Source: Phoronis australis (lineage: Eukaryota; Phoronida; Phoronidae). From it: a stretch of 64,000 nt of DNA. Location: positions 186,001 through 250,000 of the forward strand of contig NMRA01000335.1 of the NCBI GenBank assembly GCA_002633005.1. The letters are read 5' to 3'. The notes below the pieces were generated by a model. The model was not told the DNA's origin, ran no database searches, and saw only the letters and a list, made by a program, of their open reading frames with translations. Made by a program: the position numbers and the translations under genes. Shown here one piece after another: positions 25,201-36,500 of this stretch (positions within the stretch are counted from its first letter, which is position 1; every line of letters starts with the position of its first letter).

Positions 25201-28200
25201 CAAAACTAATGCTAAGTCGATAACTGCTTCATTTCATCTAGCTGCTTTCGCCTCGTGCAATGCCTCTTTGCTGAATTACTTTTTTAGCTAACTTACAAAA
25301 CGTCATCGACCACCAACACAGTTGTTTCGTAGTTCATGGTGATCCAGTTTATCCATGCTTATTTCAACAGGTTTGCCTTTTTCTAAAAGCCATAAGTGCA
25401 CCTTACCCGGCCACAGCAGTGGAAATTTGTCAGCATTGTAATACCAAGAAAGGTAAAAAACGGTGTTTGTATACCAGCAGGTTGAAACCTGCTGTCCGCA
25501 GGGGATCAGTAGGTGGCGCTGAAAGTCTGTCCACCGAAGATCTGATCCAGTCTCCGTCTGGCCAAAGATACTAGAATATCTTTGGGAGTAGTGCAATTCA
25601 GTATGGCGCAACTATTTCGATCGAAAGTCAATGTTAGTTATTGGTAATGCAATGTAGATGTCAGGTGTTTTCTGCTTCGATACTGAAGGCACGTGAATCA
25701 GTCAACCCGGCTGTTATCCACCGTCGTCAAACCGTCACAGCCAAAAACCCATTCTAATGAAGGGAATGAGGCCACGAATTCAGTAATTCTAGGTTTTGTT
25801 TGAGCGACGTACATGTATTCTCGTAGTATCCGTCGAAATATCATTTTAAATAGAAGGACTTAACACTCGCACACATTGGGCCCCGATGTCACCCGAGGAC
25901 CCCGGGGCGGCAAGAGATGCAAGCACAAACTATATAGCCCTGGAGAAGTGAAAATTGTTGATTATTGGTCTCTCGATTACCGTCTTTCAGATGCTTGAGG
26001 AACTGCTTCAATATATATCGAATAGAATCATCCCATCTACAATGTCGTGTAATTCTCATAGAATTATTATAAGAAGAACGGATAGTAGACAGTTGACTCG
26101 GAGAAAATTTAAATTCATTGGGTATGAAAAAGGTGTGAACTGTGCTAAACTGGAGTAATGCCAAAACGTCACAAGCCGCTTGAGATGACCGAGTACACAG
26201 AACACAGGACACTGATTATCGAACGTCGTTTCCTAGTTTGATTTGCCCTGATAGAATTACTCCAACCAAGACAGAATTAAACATGTCATCTTGAAAAAGG
26301 CGTTGAAAAGAACAGAATCTAGTGACTAAAGTTGGAAATGAATATTTCCTGAAAGGCACTACGCTCTGTTGCAGTGCCACCATTGTGTGATGTCACGTTT
26401 CAAATTCACAATTCGAATTGAAATTTTCTCACAACTTGATTTTGTTTGATGAAACAGAGGATATTAAACGAAGACTCCATGTTAGCTGTCTACGACTCAT
26501 CTTCAAAATATCGTGGAAATATTTGAAGTATTTCGGTTAAGCGTATAGTTGAACAGTGACTCCAACTTCAATCAATAATTCAAACGTTTCTGTAAGTTTA
26601 TGTGCATCTGGTCAGCCAAGGTAGATACGTGTGTGGTTTTTGTAACAGCAGCTTAAAGGACCGAATTGACCTGACTCAACGAAACGGTTGTCAATCAACA
26701 TATGGCGGGATCAGTTGCAGCAATTGATAATTGCAGTTGAGATTTTCTAATTTTGTCGGTTTCAGAATTATTTGACTAGTTATGCATGACCATACTATGC
26801 ATCCCGTCGGATCACCACAAGTTTACCCATCATCACGATTCAATTAAAGCACTGATGAACACTACACATGACATGTCTCGCTTATAGCATCGGAAAACTG
26901 TTCCCTGCAATGGCTCCCAAATTCATGACCGGACTCTGGGTGGTCAAGCAGTCAAAAAACACGACGCACCGTCGCATTCATACTGACTATCAAACATGGC
27001 TTATCCACCGCAGGGTTCATAGGAGAGAGAGGGCACTTAAGGCTGAGGCCGCGGCCAATTTGGTGTGCTAAAATATTCAAATCTAGGAGTAGGGCCAGGC
27101 TTGGGGACAATTTTAGGTAGTGTTGCATGTAGGGTCACTGACTGTGGTTTTTTGTATTTGTGAACATGCTGGGAATGAAAGGGGACAACTTGATCGGATT
27201 TAGCTACACGTCCCTTCCTCAAGATGGCGGCCTCCGGTTACATTTATTGCTGAGTAGCGACTGAGAAATTGGCTGCGATTTCAGGTAGCCCTCAAACAAG
27301 TCGGAATTGCAAATAACTAGCTGAGTGACAGTACTTTTAGACCACATATTTGGAATCTGTACCAATATAAGTGTTGGCGTATGTCGTGTATCGGTAGGGA
27401 AATAGTGGTTTTGAGGTGAAAAGTCACGATTTTGTGTTTTATCTTCTTTTTTCTCAGTCTACCTTGCTTTTCAGTTGGAGTGAAAGGGACAAAAATGTGA
27501 GAATGGAGTTTCTCTACTCCGTCTGCAGGGCTTGTGATATGAAATGACTAAACACTTTTCATTCTCTGAATACAGTTTTGGACGGAATGAAAAATGGGTG
27601 ACGAGTCTATTGACGTTTGTTCTGATAGGAAATCCCCACTGAGAGCTGTTTTTGCCCCCAGAGGTGTAAATTTCTAAGTGCGCAAGCAACGTTTTTCGGG
27701 AAGCCTGCATCGACGTGACAGTAGCGCTACCTATTGATGGAGTTAGTCGTCAGCGTGTGAAACATTTAGGTCAAGCATCAAATTTTGATTTGTTCTAATG
27801 GCTTGAAGTCATTCGACTTCAACTGCGTTTTCGGGATGTCTAAATCCGTTTCCGCGTCGATTTATGTCAACATTATTGAGACAAACGTTTGAAATTTTGC
27901 TTATCCTACACGTACACAGCGCATATACTGTTAGGCCAATATGATAAGCTCGACTGATTTGTTTTTTCAAAGTTAGCAACTGAACCGTAAACTACCAAAT
28001 TAACTGTCTCATGCATGTCTAATGTCCCTGTGTTTGGGGACTCGTGATAACACGGCTGTTTAAAACATTTTACACGTTCAATGATTTGTGACTCTTCCTG
28101 CTTCTGCGAGAACTCGGTCATGGCCATGATGATTGACCTTTCGGTGGTGTTCGCATTGGAGAGAGTTACAGTACGTTTACATTGCATGCATAGTTGAAAA

Positions 28201-30365
28201 CAATACGATGACAAACAATGCGTGTTCTGTAAAATCGTACCCTTTCTGTTGCAATCCAAGAAAAAATTTTGAGTGGAAGAATCTGGCCTCAATGACATCA
28301 AAATTATCACAACATTTCTTACATTTTAGAAACAATGGCCTTATATTTTGAGACGGGTATATTAAATCCCAAATTGAGCTACCTATGCAAGTGTTAATAT
28401 TTGCTGACAAAGTAAGGCAGTCAATTTTATCTATTTTCGTTTCCCCACGTTTAAATTTTTCTGTCCACACTCATTGCGTGCAATTTATACCCTACTAGCT
28501 TCTAGCGGATGCTTTACTCCTACACTGGGATGAGTTTATTACACAAGAAATAGCCGCTACAAACCCCTCCAATTTTCGACTTATGTGTCTGTTGATCGGA
28601 CATGCATGCCGTTTTGAAAATCTGCCCGCACAAGTCTTAGGAACGCACCCACTGTTCTCGTTGCTGGGAACATTCTCTTAGATTCTGGAGCATCAAAACT
28701 CGAATCCGCAGACCTTAGTCGTATTTTTATTTCTTCTCATAACAATTTATCGTCTACTATAGGCCAATGTGGAAACCTTTGTCGGGAGTTGTTCCTTTAA
28801 CAAATGCGAGCATTGGAAAACTAATTCAGTTTTTATTATTTGATGAAGAAGAAACACTGGAAATGCCATTTTTTTGGTTTTCTAGTTCCGTGCAAAATTC
28901 ATCAACTTCAGTTTTAGTTCATCATTTTCAGCATGTAGTCTCGGTGACTGCCTTTGTCTCATCAGTGCCCTTTTCTCACTGGTGGAAAATTTTCAATTGA
29001 TGCAGCCATTTTCAAACTGACAAGCATGTGAACTTCTTATTGGCTCCGCAGTTCGAATTGGTTTTGACCGATCCTTTCATCCTCAGTTTTAAGCTAACGT
29101 TTTGATTTCCTTTGAGACAAGCTGTAATAGACAAGCGAAGTGCTTCTTTCACCACAAATTCTCTCATTATATGCCAACTGGCAGTGTGACCGAAATCAGG
29201 AAATTAAATTAATTATTGGGGTCGGATTCATCTTCCTCTGTAGTGTTTAAAAACTAAAAAAATGCAGCGGAAAATTTGAATAATTACTACAGGCAACGAA
29301 AGTCTTTAATAAAGCAATAATTATTCACAAGTCATACACGGTGTCTCATTTTTGATAGGTTACACAAATATTTTGCTTTCTTTTCAGGCTTTCTCTAATT
29401 CTGGATATACGCCAGATGAATTTGAGCAAAGAGTTTCTGTAACATTACATAACTTGGACAATCGAAGTTGGCCGTACGATAGCTTGAAGGATAGAAAATC
29501 GCAATCGGACAGCACAAAACCACAAACCAGGATGGCATTTGCAACTGGATGGGCCAAAAAGTTTACAGACACTTTATCTGAGACTATTGATTCCGTAAAA
29601 ACCTACGGTTCCAACGTGCAGGGTAGTAAATTAGCTATACCTGTTCCCGGGCTCAAGCAGGCTAATGGGACTACGCCAACAGACGGGCGCCCTGGAGATT
29701 TGCCAAGAAGTCCAAGCGCAAGCGCAAATAGATCATTCTTCGGACTCCCCAACAGAAACTTATTAACGGAAGGATCACCCATAAAAGCTCTTACGTCACC
29801 TATCAAGTCCCCTGTCGTGCAAGATAAAGTTGAAAAATCACCAGTCAAAGAGCCGTTGATCGATTCCTCTGACGGCTTTGGATTTGAGTCCGAGTTCGGC
29901 CGTGAGAGGTCACTGAGTAATGCATCACAGACGAGAGAAGTGAACGGCGATGCGCATGACCACGGCTACCACAATGCGAAGATCGACGAAGAGCCAGAGT
30001 TGGACTTATTTGATCTAGAGGAGTTTGGCGTACCTATGCAGTCATATGTAAGCGAAAAGAAAATGTCGAACACACAAGGCGGCGAACTCGACCCCTCGTC
30101 CACTACCATGGTTACGCATCGCGTGCCAACAGAAGAGGACGAACCGGAAAAACATGAAAACAAATGCCTCGGAGCTATAAAGCGATTCCTGCAAGACAAT
30201 AGATACCCTGACGGGGACGGGGACGACATTCTCATGCAGTCTACGGAGGGGAATGAGATGTTGAAGAGGGTGTTAAACATAATGTTTTTAGCCATCGGTG
30301 TCTCACTCTTTGTTGCCGTTGTCGTGGTTGTGATATATGCTGTTGTTGGTAAGTATCCTAATTAA
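16288..30365 (+). CDS. Unrecognised single-pass membrane protein with long acidic cytosolic region (multi-exon)
   Basis: I do not recognise this family. Exons placed: 16288-16365 (26 codons, MSKNSYESSWDDELPPSLPS.., donor G|gtaaga), 16774-16833 (20 codons, VENYGSYGIFRDELKKRQEK), possibly 21811-21897 (29 codons, helical), and 29388-30348 (961 nt). All are phase 0 until the last, so they join in frame. The large exon opens AFSNSGYTPDEFEQRVSV and continues with a region rich in Ser, Pro, Lys and Glu. It includes repeated SP-K motifs (ALTSPIKSPVV, VEKSPVKEP) that look like proline-directed phosphorylation sites. An acidic block (EEPELDLFDLEEFG) follows. The exon ends in one hydrophobic helix, LNIMFLAIGVSLFVAVVVVV. 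There is no signal peptide, so the N-terminus should be cytosolic, as in tail-anchored or type II-like proteins. Either the donor at 30349 (G|gtaagt, strong) is used or the frame stops at 30365 after KYPN. Joining of the small exons to the large one is inference. Confidence 0.6.
16834..19140. other. Intron sequence, nothing recognised
   Basis: AT-rich sequence between the second exon and the microsatellite. I see no splice-bounded exon with a recognisable product. Short ORFs on both strands (for example 17699-17980 and 18327-18711) lack motifs. Confidence 0.4.
19148..19216. repeat. (CAT/TCA)n trinucleotide microsatellite
   Basis: About 70 bp of imperfect CAT repeats (CATCATCATCACCATCACC and similar). 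The Ile-rich and Met-rich ORFs over it are artefacts of the repeat. It lies inside the long intron of the plus-strand gene. Confidence 0.9.
20724..21121. mobile_element. 398-bp MITE with 28-bp terminal inverted repeats
   Basis: It starts GTGCCCGGTTGCATGAAACA and ends with the reverse complement TGTTTCATGCAACCGGGCAC, perfectly matched over 28 bp. The body is AT-rich and non-coding. No clear target-site duplication is visible next to the ends. It sits in the long intron of the plus-strand gene. Confidence 0.8.
21811..21897 (+). CDS. Possible small helical exon of the same gene
   Basis: After TTTAAAG, 29 codons (DMDELKEILNLKTASF then QSVDNEIAVSFFQ) run to CAG|gtattc. The segment is phase 0 at both ends, compatible with the exons on either side, and would extend the charged helix ending KKRQEK. 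The acceptor lacks a strong pyrimidine tract and the CAG end itself looks like an acceptor (TTTCATTTTTCCAG), so this could be chance. Confidence 0.35.
21898..29387. other. Long intron, no further exon recognised
   Basis: About 7.5 kb preceding the large exon. The short ORFs (for example 25303-25611 and 27906-28310) show no family motifs or consistent splice context. Several TACATGTA words occur. I cannot exclude additional short exons. Confidence 0.4.
29388..30348 (+). CDS. Large exon encoding the disordered region and transmembrane helix
   Basis: Acceptor TTTGCTTTCTTTTCAG precedes 29388 and the frame is open for 320 codons, by far the longest in the window, so this is coding with high probability. 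Reading on past 30348 gives GKYPN and a stop. The donor GTAAGT there is near-consensus, so a further exon may exist downstream. The basic and acidic residues just before the helix (DGDGDDILMQSTEGNEMLKR) suggest a juxtamembrane segment. It might alternatively be a coiled-coil or trafficking adaptor; no enzymatic motif is visible. Confidence 0.85.
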
Positions 30366-32690
30366 TTATTTTAATATTATCCAAAAAGTCGGTGGATGTT
30401 TTTTTTTTCTTGAGAAGCCAAGTACCACTGCAGTAGGCATTAAATACGCAAAGACCTAACTTGTCAGAACACTTGATAATTCACCCAAGCATACAAAAGA
30501 CTGTGCTTTAATGTTTGTGGAGTTCAGTATTTAGACTATACAGTATGTAGTACAGGTTCTGCACTGCTTATGGCAAGCTGTGTTCATATAACTACAACTA
30601 ATGAAATCGGAAATTTTCTGGCAACATACCAGAAAATTAACTGTGTTATTTTCAAAATCCGTACCCAACATACCCATTACCTTTGAAGCATATTGTGATA
30701 ATTAATTTAATAACTCAGTCCGCTGCTGACTCGCGCCATCCGTTTGTCATTATCTAACATTCAAACTCGATCGTGTCCGCTTCCTAATACAGTTTAATTT
30801 ATGTTCCACTGACATACGCGAAACACAGAACATGTACTTGTATTTGCTTACCAGCATACAGGTAGATTATTAGCATGAAACCCTATCAGTAATACATGTA
30901 CGAGTTTATACAGGCACATTTATGTGCACAGCCGCCAGGCGTTCCAGTTGGGAGAATATCGTGGTTTGCCGACTGGGTGAAAGTTCGTTCGACAGTAGTG
31001 TTCGTGAAACGTTTTTAATAACGTTTATCACTATTGACTTTCGCTTGAAATAATGGAGTATATTTTGATACATTTAATGCCCATACTTGATGATTGGGGA
31101 AAGGTCCTTTTTAAGCCATCTTAACCACGATCTCGTCACATGAATCCGTACACGGACAGAACGTACATTTTTCGAGCAGCACTTTGAGAATTTGATACAG
31201 AAAAACGAAATTCCTCGAGGACTCTGCTCAATTTCCCGTCATTTTCAGAATAAACAGCAATTCTAACCTAAACGGGATGCTTGTTATGGAGGTGAGATAG
31301 GTACCTGTACTAAACTACTGTTGAAGTTGCGAAATTACACTCAGACCATGACGACGTCAGCGACATTGACGGATATGTCAAGCTCTGAAACGTCTTCGAT
31401 ATAATTCTATAGTATTCACTGTCAAACTACCTCACTCCGCCATTTTATAGCTGATGGATATCCTAAAATACATGTATGTGACTATAGATAAGCCACTTTT
31501 CGAAAGCTTTTCGTGACATTATTTGTCAGACCAGGACAACTAATGAATTGAAACAATAGTTAATTCACGTCCTTATCTCAGTGGCATTACAGCGCGCCAA
31601 AGAACAGCGACAAAAACACGGCGTGTTCATATTGAATTAGATTTTACATGTAGGTCAACGTATCTCTAATCAAACCATGAATTGTCAGAGAATGCTTGCG
31701 ATAAGTCATCCGTGAATGACGATATCTTACTTTAGCACTGCAATACAAAAACTGTATAGGGAAATGTTTCTTTGCAGAAATTATTTAATTGGTCACTGAA
31801 ATATTGCGCAGTACAGGTGCATGAACCCGATGACAGACTTGACAGATCAGATTCACGCTGTACTTTACACACTTTTCCTCCACACGCTATTAAAGCGTTC
31901 CATATTGGCACGGGGGGGGGCGTCAAATTGGAACTTTAATGATTTTTGTGCAAACAAAAACGTTTCATAAACGAAAGCGAGTGGATGCCTTAAAAATCTG
32001 TAGTAGCTCTTTTTGAGATTTTGTCGTGAATAATAACTTTAAACAATCAAGGTCATGCTATTGGTATCGTTGTTTCCCTGTGAATGTACATTTTTTTGCT
32101 AAATGTTAATAAAAGATACGGTCACGTTACCAAATTATTGACAGATTGGTAGAAAGTAAAGAATCGACTTATCCAGGTGTTCTCTTTCATAAAAAATATT
32201 TATCTAAGCTAAATAACATTGTTATTGAAATATTTGGCTAAGTGCACACGCTTGTTATTATGATACGGAATAATCCTAAGGCGTTTTGTGCTCTGGTAGA
32301 AATAGTCCAGGAAACTAAGAACAATTTTGATGATTTTAGTCCTATACTGTAAAGTCCGCTAAAACCAAAACTGGAGCTGTCCTAGATAGAGTAGCCTTGT
32401 AGGTTTTTCCACACGGAAAATATGTGAAATAAGTGATGGGTGACAAGGATCTCATTTAACCTGAAAAAGTTAAAATTCTTAAGTTTCAGTTTTATACTAT
32501 AAACTGTAAGTCGGTGCAGAGTTTGACTAAAAACAGAAGGCATAAAATTCTAAATACTTTACGAACACATGGGTGCAAGCTTTCACTGGGAAATGGTCTG
32601 CAAGACACTTGCGAATAAAGCAAAATCAAACGTATTCGCATTTTTTGACAAAAATTGGCATGAAGTCAGCATAAGTAAGGATGTGCCAGT
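30366..32690. other. Intergenic or intronic, nothing recognised
   Basis: AT-rich sequence after the large exon. There is no clear polyadenylation site close to the stop (ATTAAA at about 30439 is a possible weak variant). No exon continuing the plus-strand gene was identified here. Confidence 0.4.
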
Positions 32691-32691
32691 T

Positions 32692-32784
32692 TTTTGGATC
32701 AGACTCGGTCGTGTGAACCTTCTTTTGGATCAGACTCGGTCGTGTGAACCTTCTTTTGGATGAGACTCGGTCGTGTGAACCTTC
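32692..32784. repeat. 31-bp tandem repeat, three copies
   Basis: Three adjacent 31-bp units at 32692-32722, 32723-32753 and 32754-32784, each TTTTGGATSAGACTCGGTCG.. to ..GTGAACCTTC. Only one base differs in the third (C to G). A young minisatellite. Confidence 0.95.
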
Positions 32785-33796
32785 TTTTCTGTCCACACCG
32801 ACGCTGGCCCGCTCTCGCCGCACGAGACCGATCTTGCTGCACACAACATACGAACATTGTACAATGCTCGTTGCTCGCTGCTTTCTCTAACCACTATACT
32901 CACTTGACATTTGGCGAAGATGTTTAAAGTTGATAAATTATTATTCGCAAGGGATTTGACGAAGAGTAAAGATCGAATTATGCATCGCAATGAATATAGT
33001 AAGTTGCGACTCAATTTCCACCCTTCTGTGGGAATGCACATAGTAGTCCAAGGTATAACTGATTAGACTAGCATCAAAATTAGTGGATTGAGTAACAGGG
33101 CTGTGTAAATCATCAATGGCGACAGAGCAGGTTGTTTATAGAAACATTTTAACGTTTTGATTAACAGTAACATCCTCCGCCCGCTCCTTATTACGAACAC
33201 CGTATTGTTTTGCCAGTTTTTCGGATTTTGTACAGACTTTTTTTGGTTCGTAAGACTTCTGTGCACGAGCAACCAAAGCCGATTGAGAAATTACTTGGGA
33301 GTAGCAACAAAAGAACATGGTTGGAGTGACATCACCAGTGCGGTTCGTGGGAAAGGAAGTGTAGCTCGTACCGTGAACTACTCGTCGCAAGGTTCAACAA
33401 ATTTGTTTTCAAGTCTCGTAGAAAAAATCATTAAGCGACGTGATATCAAATGTCTCGCTAAACACCAGGAACAGTAGAGTCGCTGAGCAAAACTGCGTGA
33501 TTGTCCTTCGTATATATATTATTTGCGTCGTAGTTCACGACGCATTTCTATGCTAATTAACTGAGAACGCATCATTATTAAATCGATGCCTTCAATGGAG
33601 GCTGGGCTTGGTCTTAGTAGATAAAACTGCTCGCCTAATATTGCGCGATGGTCACCCAATAGTCTAATTTCGTAATTTTTATTTCCTCGTTGGTGCATCA
33701 GGCGTTCAGATCATGAAACACGCGCCATTATTAATGAGCTTACACAATTCAATATTGAAACCAAAACATAAAACATAATTTTACCATCAAGGTCTA

Positions 33797-33909
33797 TTAC
33801 GATGTGGCTAAAATGGTGTCGGCGATGACGACGAATACGGGTCCATAGATGACAGCAAGAAGGACGACCACACTAATAAAAACGAGCACGATATTCAAAA
33901 TGACCTGAC
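33797..33909 (-). CDS. Possible terminal exon encoding a membrane helix
   Basis: Reading the minus strand after TTTTAAATTTTGACTCCAGAG, the frame gives QVILNIVLVFISVVVLLAVI, then YGPVFVVIADTILATS and a stop at 33797. That is a 30-residue hydrophobic stretch with a short polar tail. The acceptor has a fair pyrimidine tract. Starting with GT, the exon would join in frame to the last CUB exon at 52879 (A|GT = Ser), giving a transmembrane instead of a GPI-type C-terminus. The intron would be 19 kb. It might instead belong to an unseen gene or be chance. Confidence 0.35.
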
Positions 33910-35390
33910 CTCTGGAGTCAAAATTTAAAAGACGCTAAAGTGTCGAAACACAATAATCGCTGACTTTGTATTCTATTACCACGAAAAACATAAAAAGTAA
34001 TACCGCACAGTTTCTGCGCCCACAATTACTTTCTGAGGAATGCTACCTCCGTTATCTTAAAACGCAATCTTCAAACCAACGCGTTATTATCGCGCGCATG
34101 AATCTACTTGTACCATCACTTTATTGAAGCAATTTTCGACATTAATAAATGAAGTGCCTTGGCTATCATCGATCTTTCGTGCTCCCAGAATATTGCACAC
34201 AGTTCCCACAGTGTCAGACTCTTCGTTTTTCAACTAATCTATTTGCTATCTGATAAAAGAAAATGAAGTACACTCAATTTTCAGGGGAATTTGTAAAACG
34301 CTTCGTGAAGTGAACCGATGAAGCCGGCTCGTCGCGTAGGTAGGATGTACAAATTTTCCATCTACGCGAACGGTTCACGTAACAGAATGTTAAACACCGA
34401 AGATCAATATTTTCTACTTGAACTTGTATTTTTGCGAGTTCCCTTAAAGATCAGCAGACAGTATGAATGGTTGCACTCAACTCAGTCTAAGGGCAAGACA
34501 ATATGTCACCTTTGAGTGGTACGCATCTTATTAAAGAAGTCTTCATAGAGCTTTTGCAGAAAGCGTTATAGCTCAGAGTAGCAAATAATTAAACGACAAT
34601 GCAGTGTTCAAAACATTGATCGAAGGCAAAGAATTAGCCGCAGTCAGAGGCCGGGTGAGTGCCTTCACTCATGAAGTCTGGGGTCCGGGGCAGGTCTTCT
34701 TAAGCGACCGAAAAGAGGTTGTGGGGCAAAACTGCACACCGACCAATATGGGAGATATACATGTAGACTGGCATTGACTGGGGGCCTAGATACAACGGCG
34801 TTGTGTCGACAGGTTGTTTTAGTAAAAAATGTTTCTTCGGGGTGGAAGACCTAACAGGTCTGCCTTCCGTAGACGCAATACATCTCCGAAAAGGCTAGTG
34901 CTACTAAGTGCTTCGAATGTAATTCATGGCGACTATCTCCCGAAGACTTGCATGATCTTCCGCTTTTCGCGAAATTCCTACGTCTATGAATCGCAGCCCA
35001 GGGTTTAAAAGCAACTGAAAATCACGCTAGCCCTCTTGAGATATCACCATACATTACGAGCAGGCCACATGATCACACTGCCTTTATTCGCGAATGTCTT
35101 GCATTTACGGAACGCGCAGGAAGTGGAGAGAGAGAGCGGCCGAGCGGGTGAGGGGGGAGGGGGGAGAAGGGTATAGGGAGAGAAGAATGGGGCAGGGGCG
35201 GGACATCACGGGCGACAAAAATTCTCTGCCTGAGATCAGTATCAGCACGAATTTGAACCAGGACAACCTGTAATCGCAGCCAAGCGCCTTGCAGACGTAT
35301 TGAAAACCCACTCGATAAGTGGCAAAGTGTTTTGAACATGTAGTTAACACGTAAAATCACCGTCCAGTTCACCGAGGTGCAAGGGAGCAA
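33910..35390. other. No gene recognised
   Basis: No convincing exon. A purine-rich patch with GGGAGGGGGGAGAAGG lies near 35150. Overlapping minus-strand ORFs there are proline/serine-rich only because of that patch. Confidence 0.4.
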
Positions 35391-35399
35391 GAGAAACAG

Positions 35400-36055
35400 A
35401 CGTCTTTTTCATGGAAGTGTCTTAAGCGTTAAGACAGAAATTTGGGGCATGTTTTATGAAAAGTGACTTGAAACTCTGAACAGAAATTTGGCATTTCTTT
35501 CAACACAGCTATTTCTGAAAAAAATAACTAAATCTCACTTGAGCAAAGTCTCTGAGAATACACTCATAACTGCTAGTTCCTGAGATAACTTCTATAAATT
35601 ATTTCTAGACTGTGATGCGCTCATAATTATTTGGCTAAACTTTATTCACCACCTGTAGGAGCGTAAGGCCAAATTACTGTCTTTAAGTCCCTTTTCATGA
35701 AACGGACCACAGGTCCTACGCTTCCTCTTCACCATTGCTGAAAAAAAGTTTAATTAAGTACATGTAATTACCAGTCATAGCAATTAGCAGTTATGTGTAT
35801 ATTTTCAGAGACTTTGCTCTTTTGCTCAAGATCTGCGCAATCACTTCATCACTGCTGAAAAAAGATTTAATCAAGCACGTGTAATTATCAGTCTCAGTAA
35901 TTAACAATTCTGTGTATATCATCAGAGATTTTGTACTTTTGCTCAAGTGAGATTTAGTTATTTTTCTGAAATAGTTGCGTGGATCGTAAGACCGAATTTC
36001 CCACTTAAGTCTCCAGTCCCTTTTCAAAAACAGATCCCACAGGCCGAGGTCTAAT
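35400..36055. repeat. Compound repeat with direct and inverted subunits
   Basis: Two direct copies, about 35735-35830 and 35848-35950, share CATTGCTGAAAAAAAGTTTA / CACTGCTGAAAAAAGATTTA, TTATGTGTATATTTTCAGAG-like and CTTTTGCTCAAG. The reverse complement (CTTGAGCAAAGTCTCTGAGA) lies at about 35538-35575. The phrase AAGTCCCTTTTCATGAAACGG near 35686 recurs as AGTCCCTTTTCAAAAACAG near 36013. Probably a nested or rearranged foldback element. Confidence 0.6.
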
Positions 36056-36436
36056 ATTTTTACTAAAATCGAACTCCAAATTATTATTTTAACATTTTCC
36101 GTTCTAAATTCGTGCGAACTAAGATGAGAGTCTATTGTTCTGTGCTCGAGTACATTATAGCTTATGCAAATTAGTTTCTAGTCGAAGAATTCAGACACGA
36201 AATTTTAGTCTCGACGATGGGATCATTAAGTGCAAACTAGGATTAGAAAGTTCTCCACCTAAGCTTATTATGCACTTGAGTATAGAATAAAAGACACTCA
36301 TCCTGAGTTCGCACAAAAGGCAATTTCTGTCAGCATGAGCAGCTACAGATGAACGTAGTTTTGCTAAAATTGTCTTATAAAGCATAATTTATTAATAGGT
36401 GACATTATAGCAATGCTTAATTGAGTCCACTTATCG

Positions 36437-36500
36437 TTAGCCGTGGGGATTCTTAACTAAAAGGTCGTGGGTTGGATGCCTGTCTTGCTGTATCCAACTC
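36437..36500 (+). repeat. tRNA-like SINE remnant
   Basis: CTTAACTAAAAGGTCGTGGG followed by TTGGATGCC resembles the variable loop plus T-arm/B-box (GGTTCGANTCC) of a tRNA, as in tRNA-derived SINEs. The A-box half is not clear. It is not a functional tRNA. Confidence 0.3.

Noticed and set aside
29384-30295. Minus-strand ORFs opposite the large exon
   Set aside because: Antisense shadows; the plus frame is far longer and splice-bounded.
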